Origin: Sphingobacterium sp. UBA5670
GTDB taxonomy: Bacteria; Bacteroidota; Bacteroidia; Sphingobacteriales; Sphingobacteriaceae
Reading direction: 5' to 3'
DNA length: 64,000 nucleotides
Assembly: GCF_002420705.1 (NCBI RefSeq)
Contig: NZ_DIIM01000002.1
Span: 282,020-346,019, forward strand
Positions within the stretch are counted from its first letter, which is position 1; each line of letters starts with the position of its first letter. Below, in pieces: positions 26,825 to 34,982 of this stretch. The translations under genes and the position numbers were made by a program. The notes under the pieces are model-generated. The model was given only the letters and a program-made list of their open reading frames with translations, ran no database searches and was not told the DNA's origin.

Positions 26825-27703
26825 TCAAACCTCAGATTCGCGGACTGATTTTGGGTTTGTTCCTGTCATTTTTTTAAAGAAGTTATTGAAATAGGTAGGA
26901 TATTCAAATCCCAGGGCGCTGGCTATCTCTGAAATATTCCAGTCCGTGTGTTGCAGGAGGGCTTTTGCTTCTGTCAAGATTCTTTCTGAAATCAGTGTCG
27001 TTGTAGATTTGCCTGTAATTTCTTTTACAGCACGATTGAGATAGTTGACGTGAATGTTGAGGTTTTGAGCATAATCCTGCGCTGTTTTCATTTTGAGAGG
27101 ACTTGTAGGTGTTTCGATTGGAAACTGTCGTTCTAATAGTTCCCAAAATACCGATGCGATACGTGCTGTACCATTTTTGGATGGGGTATATACTTCAGAG
27201 GGTTGAAGTTTAAGGGCTTCATGAATGATAAGGTTGATATAATTGCGTATGAGTTCATCTTTAAATGTATAATCGCTTTCTTGCTCTTCGATCATCTTCT
27301 GGAAAAGCGTGTTGAGAAATAAGCGTTGATCCGCCTTGATTTTTAAGACTGGTGTGCCTCCGATTTTAAAGAAGGGAGATTGCTGCAAGCTTTCCGCGCG
27401 ATCAGCACGTTTTAAAAAGTCTTCCGAAAACAAGCATGTATAACCGATATAGGTTGTCGAAATGGTTTCCCAGGAATAGGGGATATGCGGGTTCCCAAAA
27501 AATAGAATTGTGCCTTCTTGTTCAAAGCTTTTATCGGCGTAATGGATCTTGCTTTTACCAGTTGTAAGGCAGATTTTAAAGAAATCTTTACGACTATAAA
27601 TACGCGTAGCATTGCTGTCATCCTCAATCTGAAATGCTTTAAAACCTTGCAGTCTGAGTTCATTATTGAACTCTGAAACACTTCGGGCTATTTTTGTTTT
27701 CAT
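26825..27703 (-). CDS. AraC family transcriptional regulator
   Basis: A 292-residue regulator. The N-terminal domain (about 1-170) is a cupin-like sensor with FFGNPHIPYSWE. The C-terminal domain has two helix-turn-helix units: LNIHVNYLNRAVKEITGKST and ISEIASALGFEYPTYFNNFF, ending KKMTGTNPKSVRESE. It is the first gene of the minus-strand group with the hydrolase, acetyltransferase and cupin genes, and probably controls them. Confidence 0.92.
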   Translation of the reverse strand: MKTKIARSVSEFNNELRLQGFKAFQIEDDSNATRIYSRKDFFKICLTTGKSKIHYADKSFEQEGTILFFGNPHIPYSWETISTTYIGYTCLFSEDFLKRADRAESLQQSPFFKIGGTPVLKIKADQRLFLNTLFQKMIEEQESDYTFKDELIRNYINLIIHEALKLQPSEVYTPSKNGTARIASVFWELLERQFPIETPTSPLKMKTAQDYAQNLNIHVNYLNRAVKEITGKSTTTLISERILTEAKALLQHTDWNISEIASALGFEYPTYFNNFFKKMTGTNPKSVRESEV

Positions 27704-27868
27704 GAAGCAAAGTTAAGAAATTCAAATATACATTTATATGCTGCGTATAGGCAACTTCTTTTCCGCAGGTAAGGAGCAATTCAGATTTTTCAAGAAAATA
27801 GAAATGAACTTCTTCCGATGGAAAGAGGTTACAGTGATGGAATAATCACTGTAACCGGGGTATTTCGA

Positions 27869-28963
27869 TTATCCTTCAGACATTGCTAGCGTGAGGTTAG
27901 CCGTAAATTCCAAACCTGTAGTTGTCAGTGCCTTTATGGTTACTTTATAGCTGCCAGCTTTCAAACTATCACTTTTTTTTACGGAAACTGCACCTGTTTG
28001 GGCATTTACGTTAAACAGCTTTTCGCTATCTGTAAATGGCAGTCCATCTTTTTGTATTGAAACCAGTTCAAATGCAGATTTATATTTTTCCGGATACAGT
28101 GTTGGTGCTGCGGAGACATAACCATTTGACAGACCGATGTGTATCAGACTAAAGTCGATTGTCAGGTTTAGATCAGGATAATATTGTCCAAACAAGAACT
28201 TAATTTGTGGAATCAGAATGACCCTAAAAGTCGTTGAAGCCACAGTAAAACCTTCTTTCCTAAGTTCGGGAGTTAGCTCGAACGACCTTTCAGCTTTTTT
28301 TTCCGGATCGCCGGCGTCCTTTGATAACTTGATATGTGTATCTGCTATAGAAGCAATATTTTCCTGGCCATCCTTTTTTGCCAAGTGAAAACTGGCGCCA
28401 ATAATCGGTAGGTCAAGAGGATCTATTTCAAAATCAGTAGATTGGTCGCTATACAGTACATACGAATAAGGTAACTCGCTGCCGCTTTTTAGTCCTTTTA
28501 TAGCGATTGTTCCAGCCGTTATCTTGATTGAAAAATTTTCTTTCCCTACCACTTTGCCATGAGATTCTTTGGCTATCACTGTGACTTTATAATCATCGGG
28601 AATGCGTGCGCTGCTCGATTGGGCTCCGTTTGGATAGAGTAGGGCACTGTTAATCTGTATGCTTTGTTTTTCGCTATCGTATTTGATGGCTTGGTTCAGT
28701 TTATCACTGAGCTTACTCCCGTTGCCTAAATTGACTTCCGCAGTCTGGGAAAAGTCAAAGCTGAATGTAAGTCCTGTGCTTGCAGATAAGTCTTTCGCAA
28801 GATGAATTTCCTGTGTTTCGCCGTATCGAAGACTGACCTGAGATGGTAAGGAAAGTGAGATTTCAGTGGGAATAGCTGCTGTTTCCTTTTTACAGGACGA
28901 TGCCGATCCGAGTATCAAAATCAGCGCTCCTGCTAGAGCAATTTGTGTGTTGATGTACTTCAT
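27869..28963 (-). CDS. Surface lipoprotein, divergent from the ZnuD-like receptor
   Basis: A 364-residue lipoprotein (lipobox GSASSCKKE) built from beta-rich segments; repeated stretches such as DYKVTVIAKESHG and SYKVTIKALTTTG resemble cadherin-like modules. I do not recognise a named family. Its promoter (minus-strand TACCTTCG at 28981-28988, with -33 GTTG inside the palindrome at 29005-29023) is interleaved with that of the TonB receptor, so both are probably controlled by one regulator. I infer a role at the outer membrane alongside that receptor, perhaps in metal capture. Confidence 0.7.
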   Translation of the reverse strand: MKYINTQIALAGALILILGSASSCKKETAAIPTEISLSLPSQVSLRYGETQEIHLAKDLSASTGLTFSFDFSQTAEVNLGNGSKLSDKLNQAIKYDSEKQSIQINSALLYPNGAQSSSARIPDDYKVTVIAKESHGKVVGKENFSIKITAGTIAIKGLKSGSELPYSYVLYSDQSTDFEIDPLDLPIIGASFHLAKKDGQENIASIADTHIKLSKDAGDPEKKAERSFELTPELRKEGFTVASTTFRVILIPQIKFLFGQYYPDLNLTIDFSLIHIGLSNGYVSAAPTLYPEKYKSAFELVSIQKDGLPFTDSEKLFNVNAQTGAVSVKKSDSLKAGSYKVTIKALTTTGLEFTANLTLAMSEG

Positions 28964-28980
28964 ATGGTGTAAAATTTTGA

Positions 28981-29012
28981 CGAAGGTAGCGATTGTAAAT
29001 TATTAATGCAAC
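28981..29012 (-). promoter_or_regulatory. Promoter of the divergent lipoprotein gene
   Basis: The minus-strand -7 element TACCTTCG (28981-28988) is one mismatch from TAnnTTTG. A -33 GTTG (29009-29012) lies 20 bases upstream, inside the palindrome. Confidence 0.5.
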
Positions 29013-29023
29013 ATTATTGCATT
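29005..29023. promoter_or_regulatory. Perfect palindrome, candidate Zur/Fur-family operator
   Basis: Arms aatgcaa and ttgcatt are perfectly complementary around a 5-base centre (catta). The site supplies the -33 elements of both divergent promoters. A related copy (15 of 19 bases) overlaps the promoter at 31569-31587. Assignment to zinc control is inferred from the ZnuD-like receptor. Confidence 0.6.
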
Positions 29024-29046
29024 TACTGTTATCTTTTTTATTTTTG
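29016..29046 (+). promoter_or_regulatory. Promoter of the ZnuD-like receptor gene
   Basis: The -7 element TATTTTTG (29039-29046) matches TAnnTTTG exactly. ATTG at 29016-29019, inside the palindrome, serves as -33 with a 19-base spacer. Transcription would begin near 29052, which rules out the upstream ATG at 29006. Confidence 0.55.
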
Positions 29047-29071
29047 CAGCTCAAACAGAATAGGCGACACT

Positions 29072-31459
29072 ATGTTACGGTATCAGAAAGAAGTTTTTTT
29101 AGCATCTCTAGTGATGTTATCTATCGCAAAAACTGCGCAAGCACAGAGCAAACAATCAGTGGATACGTTGCGAAGTTATACGCTTCCCATCGTAGAGACA
29201 ACTGGCTTTGTGCCAGGTCATGGGCAAAAGAAGAGGCTAGGTCGAAATCAGCTAGATCGTATGCAAGCGCAAACGCTCGGTGAAACATTGAGTCATATTT
29301 CCGGGATACAAAACGCTTCTTTCGGTCCCAATTCTGGCATGCCGATGATACGCAGTCTAAGTGGTAGCAGGGTAGGTGTTCTTTCCAATGGTCTTTCGGT
29401 CAATGATTTGTCGGGAATCAGTCCTAACCTAAATCCAAATTTCGATATGGAAAATCTACGCGAAATAGAACTTTACAAGGGTGCTGCAAGTGTGTTATTT
29501 GGAGGAAAGGCGATTGGAGGAGCGGTCAATCTCAAAGACAACACTATTCCTATGACCCGTTTGCCAAGGAAGATCTCAGGCCAGGCCAGTGCGGAGTTAG
29601 GAACTAATAGTGGCAATAGCCAGTCGCTAGCCTTCAATACAAACCTCGGAAAATACTGGGTGGGACATATCGGCGCAATGAGACTCACGCACGGAGACCT
29701 TAAGATTCCGGGCAATACAAAGGCAGCCATTGCTTATGATCCTAAGATCGATCATTTGACAGCCGCAATGGCACAGGTAAATGTCGATCGCGAGACGATT
29801 CGAAATCTGACGCTATATCCCTATTTAAGTCAGTTTGTGCTCAATAATATGGGCGATCCAAAGTGGGGTTTATCGGAGGCCGACCTGTATACCTTTGAAG
29901 ATTATTCGTTTATTAATGGGGCAAAAGTCCTAAATCCTCAAAATGACAAATATATCGCTGGACAGGATCCCAATACACCATTGTACACCGAAGTCGTGAA
30001 TGGAATTACAGATTATGTTCCTGTCAAACGCGGAGTGATGCCCAATAGCCATGCCGAGAGAAGAGCTGTCAATGCAGGAGCCAGCTATATCAGAGACAAC
30101 TTTCGAGTAGGTTTAGGGCTTTACGCTCTTGAAAGCTATTATGGTATTCCCGGTTTTGCGCAACGCAATAAGCCAGTCCATAGCCACAGTACGGTTTGGA
30201 ATCCCATATATGAACCGATCAATACGCGCACTTATTCATATGCCTGGCAGTTAGAATCTGCTTTTAAGCCGAGAACACAGTTGATTTCGGAGATGAAATT
30301 TAATTATAGAGGTGAGCTATCGGACGACCGGGAGCTCTTGGGCAGGTACCGTGTCAATAAGTTCGATAGTGAACGCCATGCGTTTCGGTCTGAGATAACC
30401 CAACAGTTTACCCGTTTTTGGTCTGGGACGAGTGGATTTGATTTTTCATTTGTAGCCTTAAAGGGCGAAGGGGATCGGCGGTATATTCCCAATAATCTGA
30501 GTCGGGAAGGAGGTGTTTTTACTTTGCAGACAATAGAACTTAATCCAGTTACCCTTCATTTGGGGTACCGGCATGACTGGGTTGCCCGACGTGCCCTGAG
30601 CGATCCTACCTACCTTCAGAGCCGGGGAATGGCCGGGGGCCAGCTTTCGGCCCGGGATTTTAGTTTAAACCACTTTTCGGGAGATATCAACTATTCGATT
30701 TTTGACATTGCCTATTTCCAGGCTACATTTTCACACGCAGAACGTGCACCGGGGGTCAATGAACTTTATGCAGGGAACGACCATTTCGCGATCCTGGTAG
30801 AAGAAAATGGAGATGATCGACTTAACAAGGAAAGCTCAAATTCCTATGAGTTATCCGGAGGGATAAAATATGGTGGATTAAAACTGTCAGCGGCTCATTA
30901 CCGCAGCTTCTTTAAAAATTATCTCTATTTGGCCCATACTGGCATTTCCCGTTCTGGTGGTTTTTTGGTAAAGGAATGGCGTGCTTCAGACACCGAGATC
31001 CAGGGGTGGGAGTTGGAAGGAGGTTATACCTATGCATGGGCAGCCGATTGTCATCTCGTATTAAATACTTTTGCCGATCTTGTCAAAAATATTAATACTT
31101 CAGATGATGGTATGCGCAAATGGGCTGAAGGAGACTATATGCCCAACCTACCGACCAGTAGATATGGAATATCCGCTTTACTTCAATATAAAAAGTTTTT
31201 TTGGAATGCCAATTTCGACCGGTACCTGAAACAGCGTTATTTAGGTAAAAATATCAATATTGAACCAGTTATGCCGGCGTATTCCTTGCTATCTGGTCAA
31301 TTAGGTTACAAGGTGAATCTAAAAAAGTATGAATTTGTCTATTTTATTTCCGGAAATAATTTATTGAATGTTGAAGCACGTCCGCAAAATTCCATGCTCA
31401 AATATATAGCTCCGCTACCGGGGCGTAATATTTCTATTGGATTAAAGCTATTGCTCTAA
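29072..31459 (+). CDS. TonB-dependent receptor, ZnuD-like
   Basis: A 795-residue outer-membrane receptor. It has a signal peptide (MLRYQKEVFLASLVML... ending AQAQSK), then the plug directly, without STN or carboxypeptidase-like domains. ETLSHISGIQNASFGPNSG, MIRSLSGSRVGVLSNG and AASVLFGGKAIGGAVNL resemble the plug of zinc receptor ZnuD, and barrel motifs ERAPGVNELYAG and YLYLAHTG also occur in that group. The ATG at 29072 is chosen over 29006 because the promoter lies between them. Predicted to import a metal, probably zinc, powered by TonB. A palindromic operator covers its promoter. Confidence 0.88.
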   Translation: MLRYQKEVFLASLVMLSIAKTAQAQSKQSVDTLRSYTLPIVETTGFVPGHGQKKRLGRNQLDRMQAQTLGETLSHISGIQNASFGPNSGMPMIRSLSGSRVGVLSNGLSVNDLSGISPNLNPNFDMENLREIELYKGAASVLFGGKAIGGAVNLKDNTIPMTRLPRKISGQASAELGTNSGNSQSLAFNTNLGKYWVGHIGAMRLTHGDLKIPGNTKAAIAYDPKIDHLTAAMAQVNVDRETIRNLTLYPYLSQFVLNNMGDPKWGLSEADLYTFEDYSFINGAKVLNPQNDKYIAGQDPNTPLYTEVVNGITDYVPVKRGVMPNSHAERRAVNAGASYIRDNFRVGLGLYALESYYGIPGFAQRNKPVHSHSTVWNPIYEPINTRTYSYAWQLESAFKPRTQLISEMKFNYRGELSDDRELLGRYRVNKFDSERHAFRSEITQQFTRFWSGTSGFDFSFVALKGEGDRRYIPNNLSREGGVFTLQTIELNPVTLHLGYRHDWVARRALSDPTYLQSRGMAGGQLSARDFSLNHFSGDINYSIFDIAYFQATFSHAERAPGVNELYAGNDHFAILVEENGDDRLNKESSNSYELSGGIKYGGLKLSAAHYRSFFKNYLYLAHTGISRSGGFLVKEWRASDTEIQGWELEGGYTYAWAADCHLVLNTFADLVKNINTSDDGMRKWAEGDYMPNLPTSRYGISALLQYKKFFWNANFDRYLKQRYLGKNINIEPVMPAYSLLSGQLGYKVNLKKYEFVYFISGNNLLNVEARPQNSMLKYIAPLPGRNISIGLKLLL

Positions 31460-31538
31460 AGAAGAAGGGTGTACAAGATTTCTTACCCTAAATTTCACTG
31501 AAGCTGATGGAAGCATACTTTGGATCTATTTGGTCAAT

Positions 31539-31572
31539 TTTGATTCCATTTTCTTAATATTTACTATATTTG
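31539..31572 (+). promoter_or_regulatory. Promoter of the M14-type hydrolase gene
   Basis: TATATTTG at 31565-31572 is an exact TAnnTTTG element. TTTG at 31539-31542 lies 22 bases upstream as -33. The imperfect palindrome 31569-31587 overlaps the -7 box and the expected start point. Confidence 0.55.
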
Positions 31573-31587
31573 CAACTTTATTGCACT
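31569..31587. promoter_or_regulatory. Second copy of the Zur/Fur-like box
   Basis: It reads tttgcaactttattgcact, sharing TGCAAC and TTATTGCA with the palindrome at 29005-29023 in the same register. Overlap with the -7 element is the placement expected for repression. Confidence 0.5.
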
Positions 31588-31597
31588 AACGATAATA

Positions 31598-32638
31598 ATG
31601 AAAAAGCTTACAGTATGGATATTTCTGTCCTGTTTTTTGCAAAAAATAGACGCGCAGGTATCAAGAATAGACAAGTTGATGGATATACCCAAGGCCACAA
31701 TTAAAGACACGACAATTCGTCTAAATTCAAGAGATAATAATACCGTAGATATTCCCATCACGTATATACATGGTGCCGAAAAGGGACCTACATTTACGGT
31801 CATTGCCGGTATTCACGGCATGGAATATCCCACCATTTTATCTTTGCTGGAGCTGCGGAAAGAGATAGATCCTCAAAGATTAAAGGGCAATATGATTATA
31901 ATCCCGATAGTTAATATTCCCTCTTTTTTTCAGCGACGTGCTTTTGTCAATCCGATGGACAGTCTCAATCTGAACCGCGTATTTCCCGGTGATCCAAAAG
32001 GGAGTATCACCGAGGTAATGGCGGATTTTCTTAGCCGTGAGATTTTTTCCGCCACCGATATTCTTTTGGATATGCATGGCGGTGATGTCGGTGAAGATCT
32101 GATGCCCTTTATGTGTTACTATGAAAATAAAGAGTTTGAGACGCAGACCAAGCGTGCCCAGCGCCTGTGTGAAATAAGCGGTATTAATTCTATTGTTTCA
32201 TACCCTTATACATTACCTCCGGATAAGCCAGCCATGTTTGCTTTTAAACAAGCTGTTCGCCAGGGTATTGTCGCTTTTAGTATGGAAATCGGTAAGTTGG
32301 GGAATTGGAAAAAAGGGGAAATTGTAGTCGCTAAAGAGGCGATTTATAGGACGATGGCACATTTACAGATGTACAAAGACAAACAGTTGGATCCTCTGTA
32401 TCTCCCCTTACAATATTATCACAAGCAGGCCTATTTGTCTGTTCCCGTACAAGGTATATTTCATAGCGAGCTCATAGCCGGAGATCAGGTGCAAAAGGGG
32501 ATGGAAATCGGTTATATTACGGATGTTTTTGGAAACATCCTGCACAGAATCCATTCACCAGAATCTGGAGTCATTCTTTATAAAGTAGGCACTCCGCCCG
32601 TAAATGCAGGCGAAACTTTACTATGTATTGGCTTTTAG
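31598..32638 (+). CDS. Secreted M14-type metallohydrolase (succinylglutamate desuccinylase/aspartoacylase family)
   Basis: A 346-residue exported enzyme (signal peptide about 1-19, ending QKIDAQ). The zinc ligands are visible in GIHGMEYP (His and Glu) and DMHGGDVG (His), with NLNRVFPGDP as substrate-binding loop; a beta-domain (YLSVPVQGIFHSELIAGDQV) ends the protein. Family members hydrolyse amide bonds of N-acylated amino acids. Export and a shared operator with the ZnuD-like receptor 140 bp upstream suggest action on a metal-binding amide or peptide outside the cytoplasm; that is inference. Confidence 0.88.
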   Translation: MKKLTVWIFLSCFLQKIDAQVSRIDKLMDIPKATIKDTTIRLNSRDNNTVDIPITYIHGAEKGPTFTVIAGIHGMEYPTILSLLELRKEIDPQRLKGNMIIIPIVNIPSFFQRRAFVNPMDSLNLNRVFPGDPKGSITEVMADFLSREIFSATDILLDMHGGDVGEDLMPFMCYYENKEFETQTKRAQRLCEISGINSIVSYPYTLPPDKPAMFAFKQAVRQGIVAFSMEIGKLGNWKKGEIVVAKEAIYRTMAHLQMYKDKQLDPLYLPLQYYHKQAYLSVPVQGIFHSELIAGDQVQKGMEIGYITDVFGNILHRIHSPESGVILYKVGTPPVNAGETLLCIGF

Positions 32639-32799
32639 CTCGATGAACAAACAACATCTCCGATGGGATCGCATAAACATGAGCGCAAATAATTATGCTA
32701 TATTATAATACTGTTCATCTATTATGAGATACACTTTTGGCCAGAAGATAGAAGAATGTCAGGATTAAACTGTAATTTCATAGATTAAATACCTTTAAC

Positions 32800-33591
32800 A
32801 TGAAAGTTTTATACCGATATCTTCGTTTTTTTGCTCTTCTAAATACGCTAATATTTTCCATCGATGTTTTTGCGCAAACACAATCAGAAGTAGATAGCAA
32901 TGTTATCGCGCTCCAATTCGTTGATAAACTTCTTCCTGAAGGTAATTATACCGCAGTGGTGCTGGGAATTCCCGGGCCTGACGCATCGCAACTTGCTATT
33001 GTGGAGAAAATGAAACTTGCCATCAAAGACAATGAAGATTGGTTTCTCAAAATGATGAAAGAACTAAAACCTGGTGAGCCTATTCCGTATCACAAAAACT
33101 TGGGTATCAGCGAAACGGAATATGCCGATTTTATGCAGTTTTCTCAATCCATTAAGATGGACAAAATGGGAACGATACCGCTTAAGATTATTCGAAAGGA
33201 CAGGAGTATTCATTTTGAGCCCGAAGGTTTCGCGGATTATTTAAAATATTTAGTACTTGATTTAGATGAACATAGGGTCATGGTTGATAGTCTAGGTTTG
33301 CCCTACAAAGAGCGGATCACGAAGGATGCTAAAACTACTACTCTGGTTGCCGGACCTTGGAAAGGGTACTCCTGGCAACTGGAGGAATTTAAGAAAGACG
33401 GACAATTCATCGCGGATCCGGATAAAGTAGATCCGACACAGATTGGCGAACTTGATGTAAAATCTATTAAAGTGGCTATCGGTAAACTCGATCAAAGCAA
33501 CCAGTGTTTTCTTTATCTCAAGAGTAATATTGTCAACAAGGGCCACGTGCTTGCAAAACAGGATATAGCCTTATTAATAATCAAAAAATAA
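32800..33591 (+). CDS. Hypothetical secreted protein
   Basis: A 263-residue protein with a signal peptide (LRFFALLNTLIFSIDVFAQTQ). The mature part is soluble and mixed alpha/beta, with no recognised motif; a small segment GPWKGYSWQLEEF and the C-terminal CFLYLKSNIVNKGHVLAKQD look structured. The zinc-type box seen for the two upstream genes is absent here. A terminator follows about 190 bp downstream. The family is not recognised. Confidence 0.65.
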   Translation: MKVLYRYLRFFALLNTLIFSIDVFAQTQSEVDSNVIALQFVDKLLPEGNYTAVVLGIPGPDASQLAIVEKMKLAIKDNEDWFLKMMKELKPGEPIPYHKNLGISETEYADFMQFSQSIKMDKMGTIPLKIIRKDRSIHFEPEGFADYLKYLVLDLDEHRVMVDSLGLPYKERITKDAKTTTLVAGPWKGYSWQLEEFKKDGQFIADPDKVDPTQIGELDVKSIKVAIGKLDQSNQCFLYLKSNIVNKGHVLAKQDIALLIIKK

Positions 33592-33975
33592 GCTGAAATC
33601 CGCAGCAATATTTCTAATTTAATTAGCTTAATGACAAAAAGGTACCAGTTATTAAGTCTCGAGGGCTAGTAATCCAAACTTTTTTTATTTTAATCAAACT
33701 AATTACTTCAAGCATCTGTCTATTTATTGACGATCGATTCAATTTAGGAAGTTTAGTTTCGGTTGATTTAATTGTATGGTCAGGTTTAATGCCTGGCCAT
33801 TTTTTGTCTATATTTTGGTATAGGCTCTTTCGGTGATCTCAATGATGTCGGTTCACGTTTTATTGTTCAGTGTTTCGAATGCTTTGATGTGAAGGAGAAA
33901 ACAGGCTTCTGCTCAGGCTAGTTTGACGAAAAGTAAATTTGAGGAATTCAAAATAAATGCTTATCATAGGCCTCT
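33592..33975. other. Spacer upstream of an AraC gene
   Basis: It contains one plus-strand terminator (33777-33805). The rest is AT-rich without a recognisable gene or repeat. Confidence 0.5.
33777..33805 (+). terminator. Rho-independent terminator
   Basis: Stem tggtcagg/cctggcca (8 bp with one G-U pair) with a 7-base loop and a 6-T run. It probably ends the transcript of the secreted protein at 32800. Confidence 0.7.
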
Positions 33976-34851
33976 ATGGTAGTTTATCATCTAAAAGATA
34001 TACAATATAAGGCCGAAAGGGCAATCACACCCTTTCATATTTTTGATCTGGACAGGGAAGCCATCGCAGCCTACAAGGAACCGCACACAAAAGACCATTT
34101 TTGCCTTCTGTTTGTCAAAAAAGGTCAGCTCAATCTGCAAGTTGAAGACCGCGGCTATACCGTCAATGCACCTCATATATGCGTTATCTTTCCCGGTCAG
34201 CTCTCCTCGAAAGAATTGCTTAGCGATGACTTTGAAGGCAAGTTGATCCTGTTTGATGAAGTACTATTCTGTTCGGATATCCTAAAAAACGAATTGAGTA
34301 TTTACAACTACAATATCTCCGTGAAGCTCAATCATATTGAATTGCCCGAGGCCGAGACCGCAGAAATAGAACTGCTGCTGGAGCAGGTCGAAAAATCTTA
34401 TCAGGATTTAACATCAATCAAAAAGGAACAGGCTCGATTCTACATTAAAATCATCTTGCTTAAACTGGTGGAATTTGTCCATACCAAATGGGGAAATAGC
34501 CAGCTCAGCAATGAAAACGCGAAGATTTATGGTAAATTTCTGGAACTACTTGAAAGGCATTATAAAACGGAGCGTACCGTGAGCTGGTATGCTGAAAAAT
34601 TACAGCTGTCACCAAAAAAGTTAAATGAAATTACCCGCAAGATTGCAGGACTCACCTCCATCGAAACCATTCATGCGCGGATTATGAATGAAATCAAACA
34701 ACTACTGCTTTTATCCAACTATTCGCATAAAGAGATCGCCTTTGAACTTGGATTCAATTCTCCGGCGGCACTGAACAAGTTTGTGCGTGCCAAACTGGAT
34801 GAAACGCCAACCAATCTGCAGCAGCAATTGGCGCAAATGTATAAGACTTAA
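33976..34851 (+). CDS. AraC family transcriptional regulator
   Basis: A 291-residue regulator. The sensor is a cupin-like N-terminal half (DHFCLLFVKKGQLNLQVEDR, HICVIFPGQL). The C-terminal DNA-binding domain has TVSWYAEKLQLSPKKLNEIT and SHKEIAFELGFNSPAALNKF. It lies immediately upstream of, and in line with, an iron-type alcohol dehydrogenase whose promoter has two direct repeats 21 bp apart, so it is the obvious candidate activator. Confidence 0.9.
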   Translation: MVVYHLKDIQYKAERAITPFHIFDLDREAIAAYKEPHTKDHFCLLFVKKGQLNLQVEDRGYTVNAPHICVIFPGQLSSKELLSDDFEGKLILFDEVLFCSDILKNELSIYNYNISVKLNHIELPEAETAEIELLLEQVEKSYQDLTSIKKEQARFYIKIILLKLVEFVHTKWGNSQLSNENAKIYGKFLELLERHYKTERTVSWYAEKLQLSPKKLNEITRKIAGLTSIETIHARIMNEIKQLLLLSNYSHKEIAFELGFNSPAALNKFVRAKLDETPTNLQQQLAQMYKT

Positions 34852-34899
34852 GTCTATTGTGTATTTGATAGCGTTATTTCCTTTGGTTATGTTGGATCA

Positions 34900-34931
34900 A
34901 ATGTATATCATATCGTTAGTAATGTATAACA
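34900..34931. promoter_or_regulatory. Direct repeats 21 bp apart, candidate AraC operator
   Basis: aatgtatatca (34900-34910) and aatgtataaca (34921-34931) match at 10 of 11 bases with exactly 21-bp periodicity, two helical turns. The second copy abuts the weak -33 region of the alcohol dehydrogenase promoter, typical of class II activation. Confidence 0.6.
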
Positions 34932-34958
34932 TTGGCCTTTCCGGGCACAGTAACTTTG
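34931..34958 (+). promoter_or_regulatory. Promoter of the alcohol dehydrogenase gene
   Basis: TAACTTTG (34951-34958) is an exact TAnnTTTG -7 element. The nearest -33 candidate, ATTG at 34931-34934, is only 16 bases away, which fits a promoter that needs an activator. Confidence 0.5.
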
Positions 34959-34982
34959 CAGCAGAAATTTAATATAAAATAT

